Assembly: GCA_017544805.1 (NCBI GenBank)
Contig: JAFYDK010000037.1
Coordinates: 1-52,266, forward strand
Origin: Bacteroidales bacterium
Lineage (GTDB): Bacteria; Bacteroidota; Bacteroidia; Bacteroidales; UBA3824
DNA length: 52,266 bases
Direction of reading: 5' to 3'
The position numbers and the translations under genes were made by a program. Each line of letters begins with the position of its first letter. Within the stretch, counting starts at the first letter, position 1. Under the pieces are notes generated by a model. It did not search any database and was not told the DNA's origin. It saw only the letters and a list, made by a program, of their open reading frames with translations. This document shows positions 17,931-25,621 of this stretch, piece after piece.

Positions 17931-18632
17931 ATGAATTGGTTTGTGATTTTATTAATATTATCATCGCTTGCAATGAAAGTGAAGGCGGATATAGTCTTTG
18001 TTTTGGACAAAAATGCAGCCCTCGGACAAGGACACATAGCCGTTTTGACAGGGAACGAAAACTCCGGCTGGAAATACGTTTCAATCAACGGAACTGCCGG
18101 AATGTCAAAACCTTGGGGCGTTAATATCAATGCTGACACAGGCACTTTCGTAATCGACACCTCAGGCAACAAAATTTCAAACCTGCGCCGCGCAATACGA
18201 CGATGCTGCAAAATCAATCCGCTGGAAAAACATAACTATATGTTATTCAGACGTATAAGCACATCCAAAGCAGAAGACACCGAAATTTTGAACGATATAA
18301 AAAAAACAGCTTCAAAATTTTTATACGGCATAATCGGACCCGGACAATCGTGCATAGACGTGGCTCAAACGGCATTTTCTTCACTTGTTAAAATCAGAAA
18401 ACTTGACAAAAACGGTTCCGTACCGGGTCAGAACGATTTGATTCCAAAAAATTGGTTCAGAAAACTTGACAACAGAATCAGAGAGGTAAACCGCCGCGCC
18501 CAAAACCGTCTTAACATCATAAAATTTTATCATAAAAGCAACAAAAAAGGACGTTTATTGTCGTTAAAAAAAGAAAACAAGAAAAAAAATTCAAAAAAAA
18601 TTCTTAAATTTGCTGCAAAAGATTTTTTCTAA
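17931..18632 (+). CDS. Secreted cysteine-hydrolase-like protein (toxin-domain-like)
   Basis: A 233-residue protein with a signal peptide (MNWFVILLILSSLAMKVKA). The ATG at 17931 is preferred to one at 17904, which lies inside the -7 box TAATTTTGC at 17899-17907. Two motifs stand out: GQGHIAVLTGNENSGWKYVS (His35) and GIIGPGQSCIDVAQTAFSSL (Cys141). His before Cys is the order of permuted papain-like (NlpC/P60 or YiiX-like) hydrolases. The whole layout recalls, from memory, C-terminal domains of Bacteroidota RHS or other polymorphic toxins, here as a free-standing secreted protein. The C-terminus is very Lys-rich (about 195-233). No immunity gene is recognisable next to it. The aldo/keto reductase starts 2 bases after the stop. 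Function is inferred. Confidence 0.7.
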   Translation: MNWFVILLILSSLAMKVKADIVFVLDKNAALGQGHIAVLTGNENSGWKYVSINGTAGMSKPWGVNINADTGTFVIDTSGNKISNLRRAIRRCCKINPLEKHNYMLFRRISTSKAEDTEILNDIKKTASKFLYGIIGPGQSCIDVAQTAFSSLVKIRKLDKNGSVPGQNDLIPKNWFRKLDNRIREVNRRAQNRLNIIKFYHKSNKKGRLLSLKKENKKKNSKKILKFAAKDFF

Positions 18633-18634
18633 AT

Positions 18635-19456
18635 ATGATTTTGCACGAAACGGTTACGCTAAAAAACGGCATTGTAATGCCCAAAATGGCATTAGGAACT
18701 TCTTTTATGAGCATAACAAAAGCTAAAGATGCTGTTAAAAACGCCTTAAAAACAGGCTTTCTCCACATTGATACTGCACAATCATTCAACAACGAGGAAG
18801 GCGTCGCTAAAGGTATCAAAGAGGCAGGCATTGACCGTCATAACGTCTTCATTACCACCAAAATAGCTGCCGAAATCAAAAACTTCACAGGCGCAGAATA
18901 TTCCATTGAAAAATCGTTAGAAAAACTCGATACTGATTACATCGACCTTTTGTTGATTCATGCTCCTATGCCGTGGGACGAAATCAAAGGGCGCAAACGC
19001 TATTTCAAAGAAAACATTGAGGTTTGGAAGGCGATGGAAAAACTTTATAAATCAGGACGTATCAGAGCTTTAGGCATATCAAATTTCAAAAAAGAAGACA
19101 TCAAAAACATACTTGAAAACTGCACGATAGAACCTTCAATCAACCAAATAAAAATTTATCCAGGCAGCAGCAACGCAGCACTTTTGAATTACATGAAAAA
19201 ATCAACTCAAATAATTCCTCAAGCATATTTTCCCTCAGAATACGAAAAAATTTTAGAAAATCCTACAATAAAAAATCTGTCGGAAAAATACGGAGTTTCC
19301 CAACAAAAAATTTGTATAAAATTTGCCCTCCAAATAGGAACTCCTCCCGTAATAAAAGTCAAAGAAAAAGAAGAAATAGAAGAATTCAAAAATATGGATT
19401 TCTCTATAAATGAAGAAGATATGAAAATTTTAACAGGTTTGGGATTCAAAAACTAA
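18635..19456 (+). CDS. Aldo/keto reductase family protein lacking the catalytic Tyr
   Basis: A 273-residue (alpha/beta)8 barrel of the aldo/keto reductase superfamily, cytosolic. Three of the four catalytic residues are in place with normal spacing: Asp46 (HIDTAQS), Lys76 (ITTKIA) and His109 (LLLIHAPMP). The fourth, the proton-donating Tyr, is Phe51 (QSFNNEEG). The phosphate-binding region near the C-terminus (VIKVKEKEEIEEFKN) is retained in modified form. It may bind NADP(H) but reduce poorly, or act on unusual substrates. It follows the secreted hydrolase gene by 2 bases, suggesting one transcript. Confidence 0.88.
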   Translation: MILHETVTLKNGIVMPKMALGTSFMSITKAKDAVKNALKTGFLHIDTAQSFNNEEGVAKGIKEAGIDRHNVFITTKIAAEIKNFTGAEYSIEKSLEKLDTDYIDLLLIHAPMPWDEIKGRKRYFKENIEVWKAMEKLYKSGRIRALGISNFKKEDIKNILENCTIEPSINQIKIYPGSSNAALLNYMKKSTQIIPQAYFPSEYEKILENPTIKNLSEKYGVSQQKICIKFALQIGTPPVIKVKEKEEIEEFKNMDFSINEEDMKILTGLGFKN

Positions 19457-19477
19457 AGATTTTTTTTAAAACGACTT

Positions 19478-21259
19478 TCAAGCCTCGTTTTGATCATTTA
19501 AATCCGAAAGTTTAACGCCCATTACCAAAAAGTCATCAATCTGCTGACGATCGCCTTTCCACTCTTCCATCGTCTTAGAAAGGATTTCTTTTTGCTCCTC
19601 CATCGGCAGTTCGCGGTTAGCAAGAATCATCTCTTTGAAACGTGTCGTATTGAATTTTTCGTTGTTCTGACCACCGTACTGATCAAGATAACCGTCTGAA
19701 AACATGTAAATTGACGTATTATCATCGTACATAAAATCATAACAAGTGAACTCAACTTTCATATCGGGTCTTAATGGTTTGCCTCCGATAGAATAATAAT
19801 TAGCTTTTAGAATTTTAAGTTTGTTGCCCTGAACGACGTAAAGATTATTTTTAGCACCGGCAAACTGAAATCTGTGAAGTTTTGTATCAACGGTGCAAAG
19901 GCTCATATCCATACCGTCTTCAGAGGCGGATTCTTCCTCCTGATTGAGTGCAAGCGTAATGCCATCATGCAACATCGAAAGTATTTGATCCGGCTTAAAA
20001 ACGTGTTTTATATTAACGATTTCATGCAAAAGTGTGTTGCCAATCATTGACAAAAACGCACCCGGAACACCATGTCCCGTACAATCTATCGCCGTTATAA
20101 CATATTTGCTTTCGTATTTTGAAAACCAATAAAAATCACCGCTGACAATATCCTTAGGCTTGTAATAAATGAACATTTGCGGCAACCAACGTTTGATTTT
20201 TTGCTCGGGGACAAGAATGGAATCTTGAATTTTACGGGCATAATTAATCGAATCCGTAATTTGATCGTTCTTGACTTGAATAAGATTTTTTTGAATTTCG
20301 ATTTCATCTTTTTGGTTTTCAAGACGGCTGTTGATTTTCTTAATTTTTCTGAACATCGAAAAAACTATCGCCAAGAGCACCAAAAAAATCACACCTATTA
20401 TTATAAATGTCCAAATCAAATTACGCTGCTTATCAATCATAACACGACTATCGTCAATTTCCGCCTGACGAAGTTTCAAATCCTCAGACTGAACCTCCGT
20501 CTGACGCTCCAAATTCTCGTTTTGACGGTTCAAAACCTCTTTTTCCTTGTTCAAAAGTTCGATTTCCTGAGCATTCGCTTTTGAAATTTCACTCAAAGAA
20601 TCGTTAGAAGAAGAAATTTCGTTGAGAGCAGAATTTATTTCGTCAATTTTTTCTTTGTTTTCTTTTAACTCGTTCTCTCTTAAGCAACTAACATAGAGTT
20701 TATAATTTTCCAATGATTTTTTGTAATCCTTGCTAAAATTATAAGACTCGTAAAGAGAATAATATATTTTTTGCTTTAACTCGTTATCTTTCAACTTTTT
20801 AGCAGTAAGAAGACTCTGATTGAGAACCGTAATAGCTTTTTTGTAGAGTTTTTGAGAGTTGTAACAATTGCCAGTCCCTAAAAGCGAATAAGCTAAATTT
20901 TTATTATCTCTTAATTTTTTGGCAAGTTTATTTTGCTTTTCGTAATATAATAACGACTTTTTGTAATCTTTTTTATAAAAATAAACATCGCCAAAACCTT
21001 CAAAAACCGCCATTTTTTCTTTGTCTTTGGTTGCGATTTTTTCAGCTTTCTCAATGTAAGACAATGCTTTAGAAGTATTATAACGCACATAAAGTCGGCT
21101 CAACTCGCAATAATTTCCGATTTTATTTACATCAAATACACTATCCGGTTCATTTTCGAGTTCCGCAATACGCATTTTCTCTGCTTTTGTCTGTGCAAAG
21201 GAATATGTACTGTTTGCTAACGAACAGATTATCAATATTATAATAATTATTAATCGCAT
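19478..21259 (-). CDS. TPR-containing SpoIIE/PP2C-type protein phosphatase, membrane-bound
   Basis: A 593-residue signalling protein. Order: signal peptide (about 1-22), TPR repeats exposed to the periplasm (about 35-210), coiled coil (about 225-275), one transmembrane helix (about 283-303), a second coiled coil, and a cytoplasmic SpoIIE-type PP2C Ser/Thr phosphatase (about 360-590) with metal-binding motifs DIVSGDFYWFSKY, ITAIDCTGHGVPGAFLSMIGN and FSDGYLDQYGG. The layout suggests a periplasmic signal controls dephosphorylation, perhaps of an anti-sigma antagonist, but no RsbW-like or STAS partner is nearby. It ends against the convergent AKR gene. Confidence 0.9.
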   Translation of the reverse strand: MRLIIIIILIICSLANSTYSFAQTKAEKMRIAELENEPDSVFDVNKIGNYCELSRLYVRYNTSKALSYIEKAEKIATKDKEKMAVFEGFGDVYFYKKDYKKSLLYYEKQNKLAKKLRDNKNLAYSLLGTGNCYNSQKLYKKAITVLNQSLLTAKKLKDNELKQKIYYSLYESYNFSKDYKKSLENYKLYVSCLRENELKENKEKIDEINSALNEISSSNDSLSEISKANAQEIELLNKEKEVLNRQNENLERQTEVQSEDLKLRQAEIDDSRVMIDKQRNLIWTFIIIGVIFLVLLAIVFSMFRKIKKINSRLENQKDEIEIQKNLIQVKNDQITDSINYARKIQDSILVPEQKIKRWLPQMFIYYKPKDIVSGDFYWFSKYESKYVITAIDCTGHGVPGAFLSMIGNTLLHEIVNIKHVFKPDQILSMLHDGITLALNQEEESASEDGMDMSLCTVDTKLHRFQFAGAKNNLYVVQGNKLKILKANYYSIGGKPLRPDMKVEFTCYDFMYDDNTSIYMFSDGYLDQYGGQNNEKFNTTRFKEMILANRELPMEEQKEILSKTMEEWKGDRQQIDDFLVMGVKLSDLNDQNEA

Positions 21260-21360
21260 TTACGAACCGCTAAAAAATTTTTGGTAAATATAATGATTAT
21301 TTTTTGTTTTACGCCAATTTTTATTGTAAGAAAAATTATTTTTTTATTAAAAAAATATTG

Positions 21361-21369
21361 TAACTTTGC
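21361..21369 (+). promoter_or_regulatory. -7 element for the HAD gene
   Basis: TAACTTTGC is an exact Bacteroidota -7 match, 21 bases before the ATG at 21391. No -33 TTTG was found at the expected spacing. Confidence 0.5.
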
Positions 21370-21390
21370 ACTATAAAATTTATATAGTTT

Positions 21391-22080
21391 ATGTCGGCAT
21401 TAAGAGGTATAATATTTGATTTTAACGGCACACTAATTTGGGATACGCCGTATCATAACAAGGCATGGAACATTTTTCTCAAACGTTATAGCATTTCGTT
21501 ATCTGACAAAGAGATACATGAAAATATGCACGGGAAAACAAATGCCGAAATTTTCAAATATCTTTTCAAAAGAGAATTCAAAGGTGAAGAATTGGATAGA
21601 TTAGCCTCTGAAAAAGAGGGCATTTACCGTCAGCTTATTCTCTCGGACGATTTTCAACTGCACGAAGGCGTAAAAGAAATGTTTAATTATTGCCTTGCGT
21701 GTGCGATACCGATTGCAATTGCTACAAGCAGCGACAAAGAGAATGCTGAGTTTTATTTTCAACGTTATGACTTAAAAAAATGGTTTATGCGTAATCGGTT
21801 TATCTACAACGATTATAGTTTCAAATGCAAACCTGAGCCTGATATTTTTAAACGTGCGGCAGAGCGTTTGTTTTTGGAACCGGGAGAAATCATGGTGTTT
21901 GAAGATTCGCCGGCGGGTATCAAAGCAGCAGAAAAATTCGGTGCGGGAAAAATCGTAATCGTAAACTCTTCAGGCGAGGATTATTCGATGTACACTCATC
22001 AAGTAATTACTGATTTCAAAGAGGCCGCAAGAATTATCAAAATAGAAATAGACGAAACAAAAACAAGGGAGTTTGAATAA
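21391..22080 (+). CDS. HAD superfamily hydrolase (beta-phosphoglucomutase-like subgroup)
   Basis: A 229-residue HAD-fold enzyme. Motif I is IIFDFNGTLIWD: nucleophile Asp10 is present but the usual second Asp (DxD) is Asn12. A helical cap follows (about 20-85). Motif II is ATSS (about residue 112), motif III is Lys in FKCKPEPDIF, and motif IV is VFEDSPAGI. The DFN variant is recalled from other HAD proteins of this group, so it may be a subfamily trait; it should change acid/base catalysis. The substrate is probably a small phosphorylated sugar. The last codons form one arm of the terminator hairpin. Confidence 0.88.
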   Translation: MSALRGIIFDFNGTLIWDTPYHNKAWNIFLKRYSISLSDKEIHENMHGKTNAEIFKYLFKREFKGEELDRLASEKEGIYRQLILSDDFQLHEGVKEMFNYCLACAIPIAIATSSDKENAEFYFQRYDLKKWFMRNRFIYNDYSFKCKPEPDIFKRAAERLFLEPGEIMVFEDSPAGIKAAEKFGAGKIVIVNSSGEDYSMYTHQVITDFKEAARIIKIEIDETKTREFE

Positions 22081-22101
22081 AATTTTCAAACTCCCTTGTT
22101 T
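22061..22101 (+). terminator. Terminator overlapping the end of the HAD gene
   Basis: Arms 22061-22077 and 22085-22101 are perfect complements (17 bp) with a 7-base loop holding the TAA stop codon; T run follows. The left arm encodes the last residues of the HAD protein. Confidence 0.8.
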
Positions 22102-22121
22102 TTTTAAAATTAAAAAGGATT

Positions 22122-22499
22122 TTATTTTATGACTAATTTTTTCACAATCGTTCTATCGTCTTCAAAAGTGATTTTAGCTAAATACATACCCGGCTCGTAA
22201 TCTTGAAGAACAATAGTCATATCATCATAAATATTGTAAGTATTTGATACTAACTGAATACATTTTCCGATAATATTCAAGATTTCAACCGTTTTGATTG
22301 CCTTGCATGATTTTATTTTAACGATGTTTCCTGTAACGGGATTCGGATAAAACTCGGCATAAGGCCGCCCGCCGTTTTGATTTGATATGTCAAAACCGGG
22401 CTCTGAAGTATTTTCAGGCACGGGTGTTTGGGCACTGACACACCCCGAACAAAACGATAACAAAACTATTGAGAACAATTTTTTCAAAATCTTTTTCAT
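22122..22499 (-). CDS. Small secreted protein consisting of a T9SS C-terminal sorting domain
   Basis: A 125-residue protein. A signal peptide (KKLFSIVLLSFCSGCVSAQ) is followed by a 25-residue Pro/Asn/Gly-rich linker and then directly by a type A T9SS sorting domain (about residues 48-125): YPNPVTGNIVKIKS, then VEILNIIGK, PGMYLAKITFEDDRTIVKKL. There is no cargo domain between signal and sorting domain. The ATG at 22499 is chosen because the signal peptide begins there. It may be a remnant of a larger secreted protein or a genuine mini-protein. SGC within the signal could also be read as a lipobox. Confidence 0.8.
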   Translation of the reverse strand: MKKILKKLFSIVLLSFCSGCVSAQTPVPENTSEPGFDISNQNGGRPYAEFYPNPVTGNIVKIKSCKAIKTVEILNIIGKCIQLVSNTYNIYDDMTIVLQDYEPGMYLAKITFEDDRTIVKKLVIK

Positions 22500-22604
22500 T
22501 TTATTCTGTATTTTTGGTTTTTGCACGAATCCGTATAGCATAAATACTTAATAATCAATTACTATTCCAAAATAACTGATTACGATATTAAATATTTATT
22601 AACT

Positions 22605-23357
22605 TTAGTCAATTTTCATCGTAGCCAATATTTTTTGCAAATCCTCGGGAGTATCAACGGCAAGACCTTCAAACTCCGTTTTGCAAACTTTTATTTTATA
22701 ACCGTTTTCTATCCAACGGTTTTGTTCGAGTTTTTCGGCTAATTCAAGACTGCTCTGAGAGAGTTTCGTAATCTCTTGCAAAACGTCAAATCTATAAGCA
22801 TAAACACCTATATGTCTAAAATACAAATGTTTATTAACCCAATTTTGTTTATCCTCACCCCTTAAAAAAGGTATCGGTGAACGCGAAAAATATACAGCCT
22901 CATTTCTTAAATTAATAACAACTTTTGCTGTATTTTCCGAAAAAACCTCGTCAAAAGTTTTAGCCTCTTTTACGAGCGTTGCAATCTGAACGTTTTTGTC
23001 TTCAAACAGACTTGCAAGACTTTTCAGTTGTCCCGGCTCTACAAAAGGTTCGTCGCCCTGAATATTAATCACGGCATCAAAGGTTTCACCCGTTTTTTCG
23101 CAATAATTTCTTGCAGCCTCAGCGCATCTATCCGTACCGCTCTGATGAGCCTCGCTTGTCATTACGACTTTGCCGGAAAAAGAGGTTACCTCTGAAAAAA
23201 TTTTGTCATCGTCGGTTGCTACCAAAACCGTGTCAAAAGCCTTTGAAGCTTGTTCGTAAACCCTGTGAATCATCGTTTTAGAACCTATTTTCACAAGCGG
23301 CTTGCCCGGAAAACGGGTTGATTTGTATCGCGAAGGTATAATTCCTAAAACTCTCAT
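22605..23357 (-). CDS. kdsB: CMP-Kdo synthetase (3-deoxy-manno-octulosonate cytidylyltransferase)
   Basis: A 250-residue cytosolic enzyme that activates Kdo with CTP for lipid A core assembly. It has IPSRYKSTRFPGKPL at the start (nucleotide-binding loop), ATDDDKIF, the SGTDRCAEA motif, NIQGDEPFVEP and the HIGVYAYR segment, all typical of KdsB. Length is normal. It indicates a Gram-negative outer membrane with Kdo-containing LPS. A -7 box TACATTTGC lies upstream on the minus strand (23393-23385). Confidence 0.96.
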   Translation of the reverse strand: MRVLGIIPSRYKSTRFPGKPLVKIGSKTMIHRVYEQASKAFDTVLVATDDDKIFSEVTSFSGKVVMTSEAHQSGTDRCAEAARNYCEKTGETFDAVINIQGDEPFVEPGQLKSLASLFEDKNVQIATLVKEAKTFDEVFSENTAKVVINLRNEAVYFSRSPIPFLRGEDKQNWVNKHLYFRHIGVYAYRFDVLQEITKLSQSSLELAEKLEQNRWIENGYKIKVCKTEFEGLAVDTPEDLQKILATMKID

Positions 23358-23430
23358 TTTTTTATTATTTTTTAATATTATTTGGCAAATGTAAATATTT
23401 TTTTTTATTTTTGATAAAAATTTTTATTAT

Positions 23431-23439
23431 TATTTTTGC
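23431..23439 (+). promoter_or_regulatory. -7 element for the YqgE/AlgH gene
   Basis: TATTTTTGC matches TAnnTTTGC, 21 bases before the ATG at 23461. A TTTG at 23410-23413 gives a spacing of 17 bases, shorter than the 20 seen elsewhere. Confidence 0.45.
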
Positions 23440-23460
23440 AAAATAAAATTTAAGCGGTAT

Positions 23461-24057
23461 ATGGAAAAATTAATTAATAAAGATTTGCTGAAAATAGATG
23501 AAAACTGGTTGAATCCCACGAAGGGCAGAATTCTGGTTTCAGAACCGTTTGCCTCTAATGTAATATTCAAGAGATCAGTAGTTTACATCATAGAAAATTC
23601 CGCTGAACGCACATTAGGTTTTATACTCAACAAACCCGTTATCATAAAAAACAATCCGCTTATGGATTTAATAATGCCACTGCCCGTGCGTTTGTCGTTC
23701 GGAGGTCCGGTCTATTTGGACAGAATTTCCTGCATTCATACATTAGGCTCTTCGATAATTCCTAATTCACAGGAAATTGCCGACGGAGTTTATTTCGGCG
23801 GTGATTGCAATTTGGTGATGAAAAAAATCGCATCAGGCGAAATACCGCAAGAACAAGTCAGATTTTTTCTCGGCTGTACGGCTTGGCGTCCGAATCAGCT
23901 CCAAGAAGAAATCAATTCAAAATATTGGATAGTGGGAAATCTCGACAAAAAATTCATAGTGAATTATGATTCCAACGTTTGGGCAGAGGCCGTAAACAAT
24001 CTCGGCGGTCATTACAAACTTTGGGGAAATTTGCCGATAAATCCCATGTGGAATTAA
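23461..24057 (+). CDS. YqgE/AlgH family protein (UPF0301)
   Basis: A 198-residue cytosolic protein of the YqgE/AlgH family. It has GRILVSEPFASNVIFKRSVV near residue 20, the ERTLGFILNKP motif, the FGGPV motif (about residue 80) and the FFLGCTAWRPNQLQEEI segment near 140. The biochemical role of the family is not established. It converges on the class IV aminotransferase-like gene with a 7-base gap. Confidence 0.92.
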   Translation: MEKLINKDLLKIDENWLNPTKGRILVSEPFASNVIFKRSVVYIIENSAERTLGFILNKPVIIKNNPLMDLIMPLPVRLSFGGPVYLDRISCIHTLGSSIIPNSQEIADGVYFGGDCNLVMKKIASGEIPQEQVRFFLGCTAWRPNQLQEEINSKYWIVGNLDKKFIVNYDSNVWAEAVNNLGGHYKLWGNLPINPMWN

Positions 24058-24064
24058 TAATTTT

Positions 24065-24943
24065 TTATTCTTGAAAATTCAAATACAAATCATTAATTTT
24101 TGTTGCAATATCTTGACTAACAGTTTTATAAAAACGTCTTGTCTGAAAAGCTCCCACCCAATTAACACCGTTTTGCGTACTTGCGAAAAATATTTCGTCA
24201 GCTTGTTTAAGATGATCAAGCGATAAATGTTTGTCGCCGAAAACACCGTAACCTGCATTACGGGCAACCTCCAAAACTCTCTCTCTCATAATATCTTTTG
24301 CGCAACCGTCCTCAAGCATAGGAGTATAAATCGTTTTGTTTTTAACAATAAACACGTTTCCGTTCAAAACCGATTCCACGAGGTTTCCCTCTGCATTCAA
24401 AAGTAAAACGTCGTTTACTTTATCTTTGTACGGGAATTTCAAAGCCGCCATTTTAAGGAAACAATTTTCATGTGTATCAAAACCGCAAAGCGGCGTAGGA
24501 TATTTTCTGTGCTTATCATAAATGGCAACGGCAAGTCCCTGACGATTGAATTCAAAACCCGTTTGATTTAAAGGTTGAATGCTTACAGAATATTCCGTAT
24601 TGTCGTTATCCGGCTCAAAACTTTCTGAAAACGAACGAAAAACACTAATTCTGACATTAGCACCTTTAAAAATCTTGTTTTTAACCAACATTTTAGAGAT
24701 TTCGTTTTTGAACTCCTCCGTCTCAGAAAGAAATTTTTGAGGCACGTTCATTTGCGCAATCTGCATCGCTTGAACAAGATTTTTGATATGAGCATCAAAA
24801 AAGCAAAGCCTTCCCGCACAAGCGTGCAAAGTCTCGCTGATAATATCTCCGTAAACAAAAGCCCTGTTCTGAATATTCAAAACAGCACTTGTTGAATTAT
24901 GATAACGCCCGTTAAGGAGCATTTGTAAATTTAAAACCGGCAT
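24065..24943 (-). CDS. Class IV aminotransferase-like protein, canonical PLP lysine not found
   Basis: A 292-residue protein with the class IV aminotransferase fold (branched-chain aminotransferase, D-alanine aminotransferase, aminodeoxychorismate lyase). It has FVYGDIISETLHACAGRLCFFDAHI in two-lobed order, then LLLNAEGNLVESVLNGNVFIV with the conserved Glu190. In known enzymes the PLP lysine lies 31-34 residues before this Glu; here that place reads FDTHEN (155-160), with the nearest Lys at 164. The usual HLxRL Arg is also Asn (HIKNL). It may be an inactive or repurposed homologue. It is followed by the rhomboid and Nudix genes upstream on the same strand with gaps of 12 and 6 bases, so all three are probably one operon. 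Confidence 0.8.
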   Translation of the reverse strand: MPVLNLQMLLNGRYHNSTSAVLNIQNRAFVYGDIISETLHACAGRLCFFDAHIKNLVQAMQIAQMNVPQKFLSETEEFKNEISKMLVKNKIFKGANVRISVFRSFSESFEPDNDNTEYSVSIQPLNQTGFEFNRQGLAVAIYDKHRKYPTPLCGFDTHENCFLKMAALKFPYKDKVNDVLLLNAEGNLVESVLNGNVFIVKNKTIYTPMLEDGCAKDIMRERVLEVARNAGYGVFGDKHLSLDHLKQADEIFFASTQNGVNWVGAFQTRRFYKTVSQDIATKINDLYLNFQE

Positions 24944-24955
24944 ATTTTTTTATTT

Positions 24956-25615
24956 TTAGTTAGCAAAAAAAGGCAGATTTTTCAAAAACATGTTAAAAAC
25001 CTGCGGTTCAATTAATAATGGGAAAACCAATCCATAAACTGCACCCATCAAATGCGCAGTATGACCTATATTATCAATATTTTTTTTAGCCATAACATAA
25101 CAGTAAACCAGATACAAAATTCCGAAAATCCATCCCGGAATAGGTATCGGTATAAACATAAAAGCCACAGGCAATCTCGGATTAAACAAAATAGAGGCAA
25201 ACAAAACCGCAGAAACCGCACCCGAAGCACCTACGGCACTGAAATAAGCATTATCTTTATGTTTTGCTAAATCAACCGAAGTGCTAACAACCAAAGCCGA
25301 AATATAAAACAGCAAATATAAAACTTTGCCTAAAATTTCACTCGGCGCAATTACTAAAAAGCAACTTTCAACATACGGTCCAAAAAAATACAATGTCAGC
25401 ATATTAAAAACTAAATGCCACATTCCACCATGAACAAAACCGTATGATAATACTCTATAATACTGTTTGCCGTGCCAAACGGCGTATGCGTTGAATTTCA
25501 ATTTGTCTGTCCACTCCGGACGGCGCAAACTCTCAGGAAAAAGAGAATCTCCTTCAAAAGCGGCTACCGAGATAACGCAAGTTACTATTATAATAAGTGT
25601 CGTGAAAGAAACCAT
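24956..25615 (-). CDS. Rhomboid family intramembrane serine protease
   Basis: A 219-residue integral membrane protein with about six transmembrane helices. It shows the rhomboid signatures HGGMWHLVFNMLTLYFFG (H67, N71), the catalytic Ser131 in GASGAVSAVLFA and the catalytic His188 in HTAHLMGAVYG. It should cleave transmembrane substrates within the inner membrane. It is the middle gene of a probable three-gene operon with the Nudix regulator and the aminotransferase-like gene. Confidence 0.92.
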   Translation of the reverse strand: MVSFTTLIIIVTCVISVAAFEGDSLFPESLRRPEWTDKLKFNAYAVWHGKQYYRVLSYGFVHGGMWHLVFNMLTLYFFGPYVESCFLVIAPSEILGKVLYLLFYISALVVSTSVDLAKHKDNAYFSAVGASGAVSAVLFASILFNPRLPVAFMFIPIPIPGWIFGILYLVYCYVMAKKNIDNIGHTAHLMGAVYGLVFPLLIEPQVFNMFLKNLPFFAN

Positions 25616-25621
25616 ATTCTA

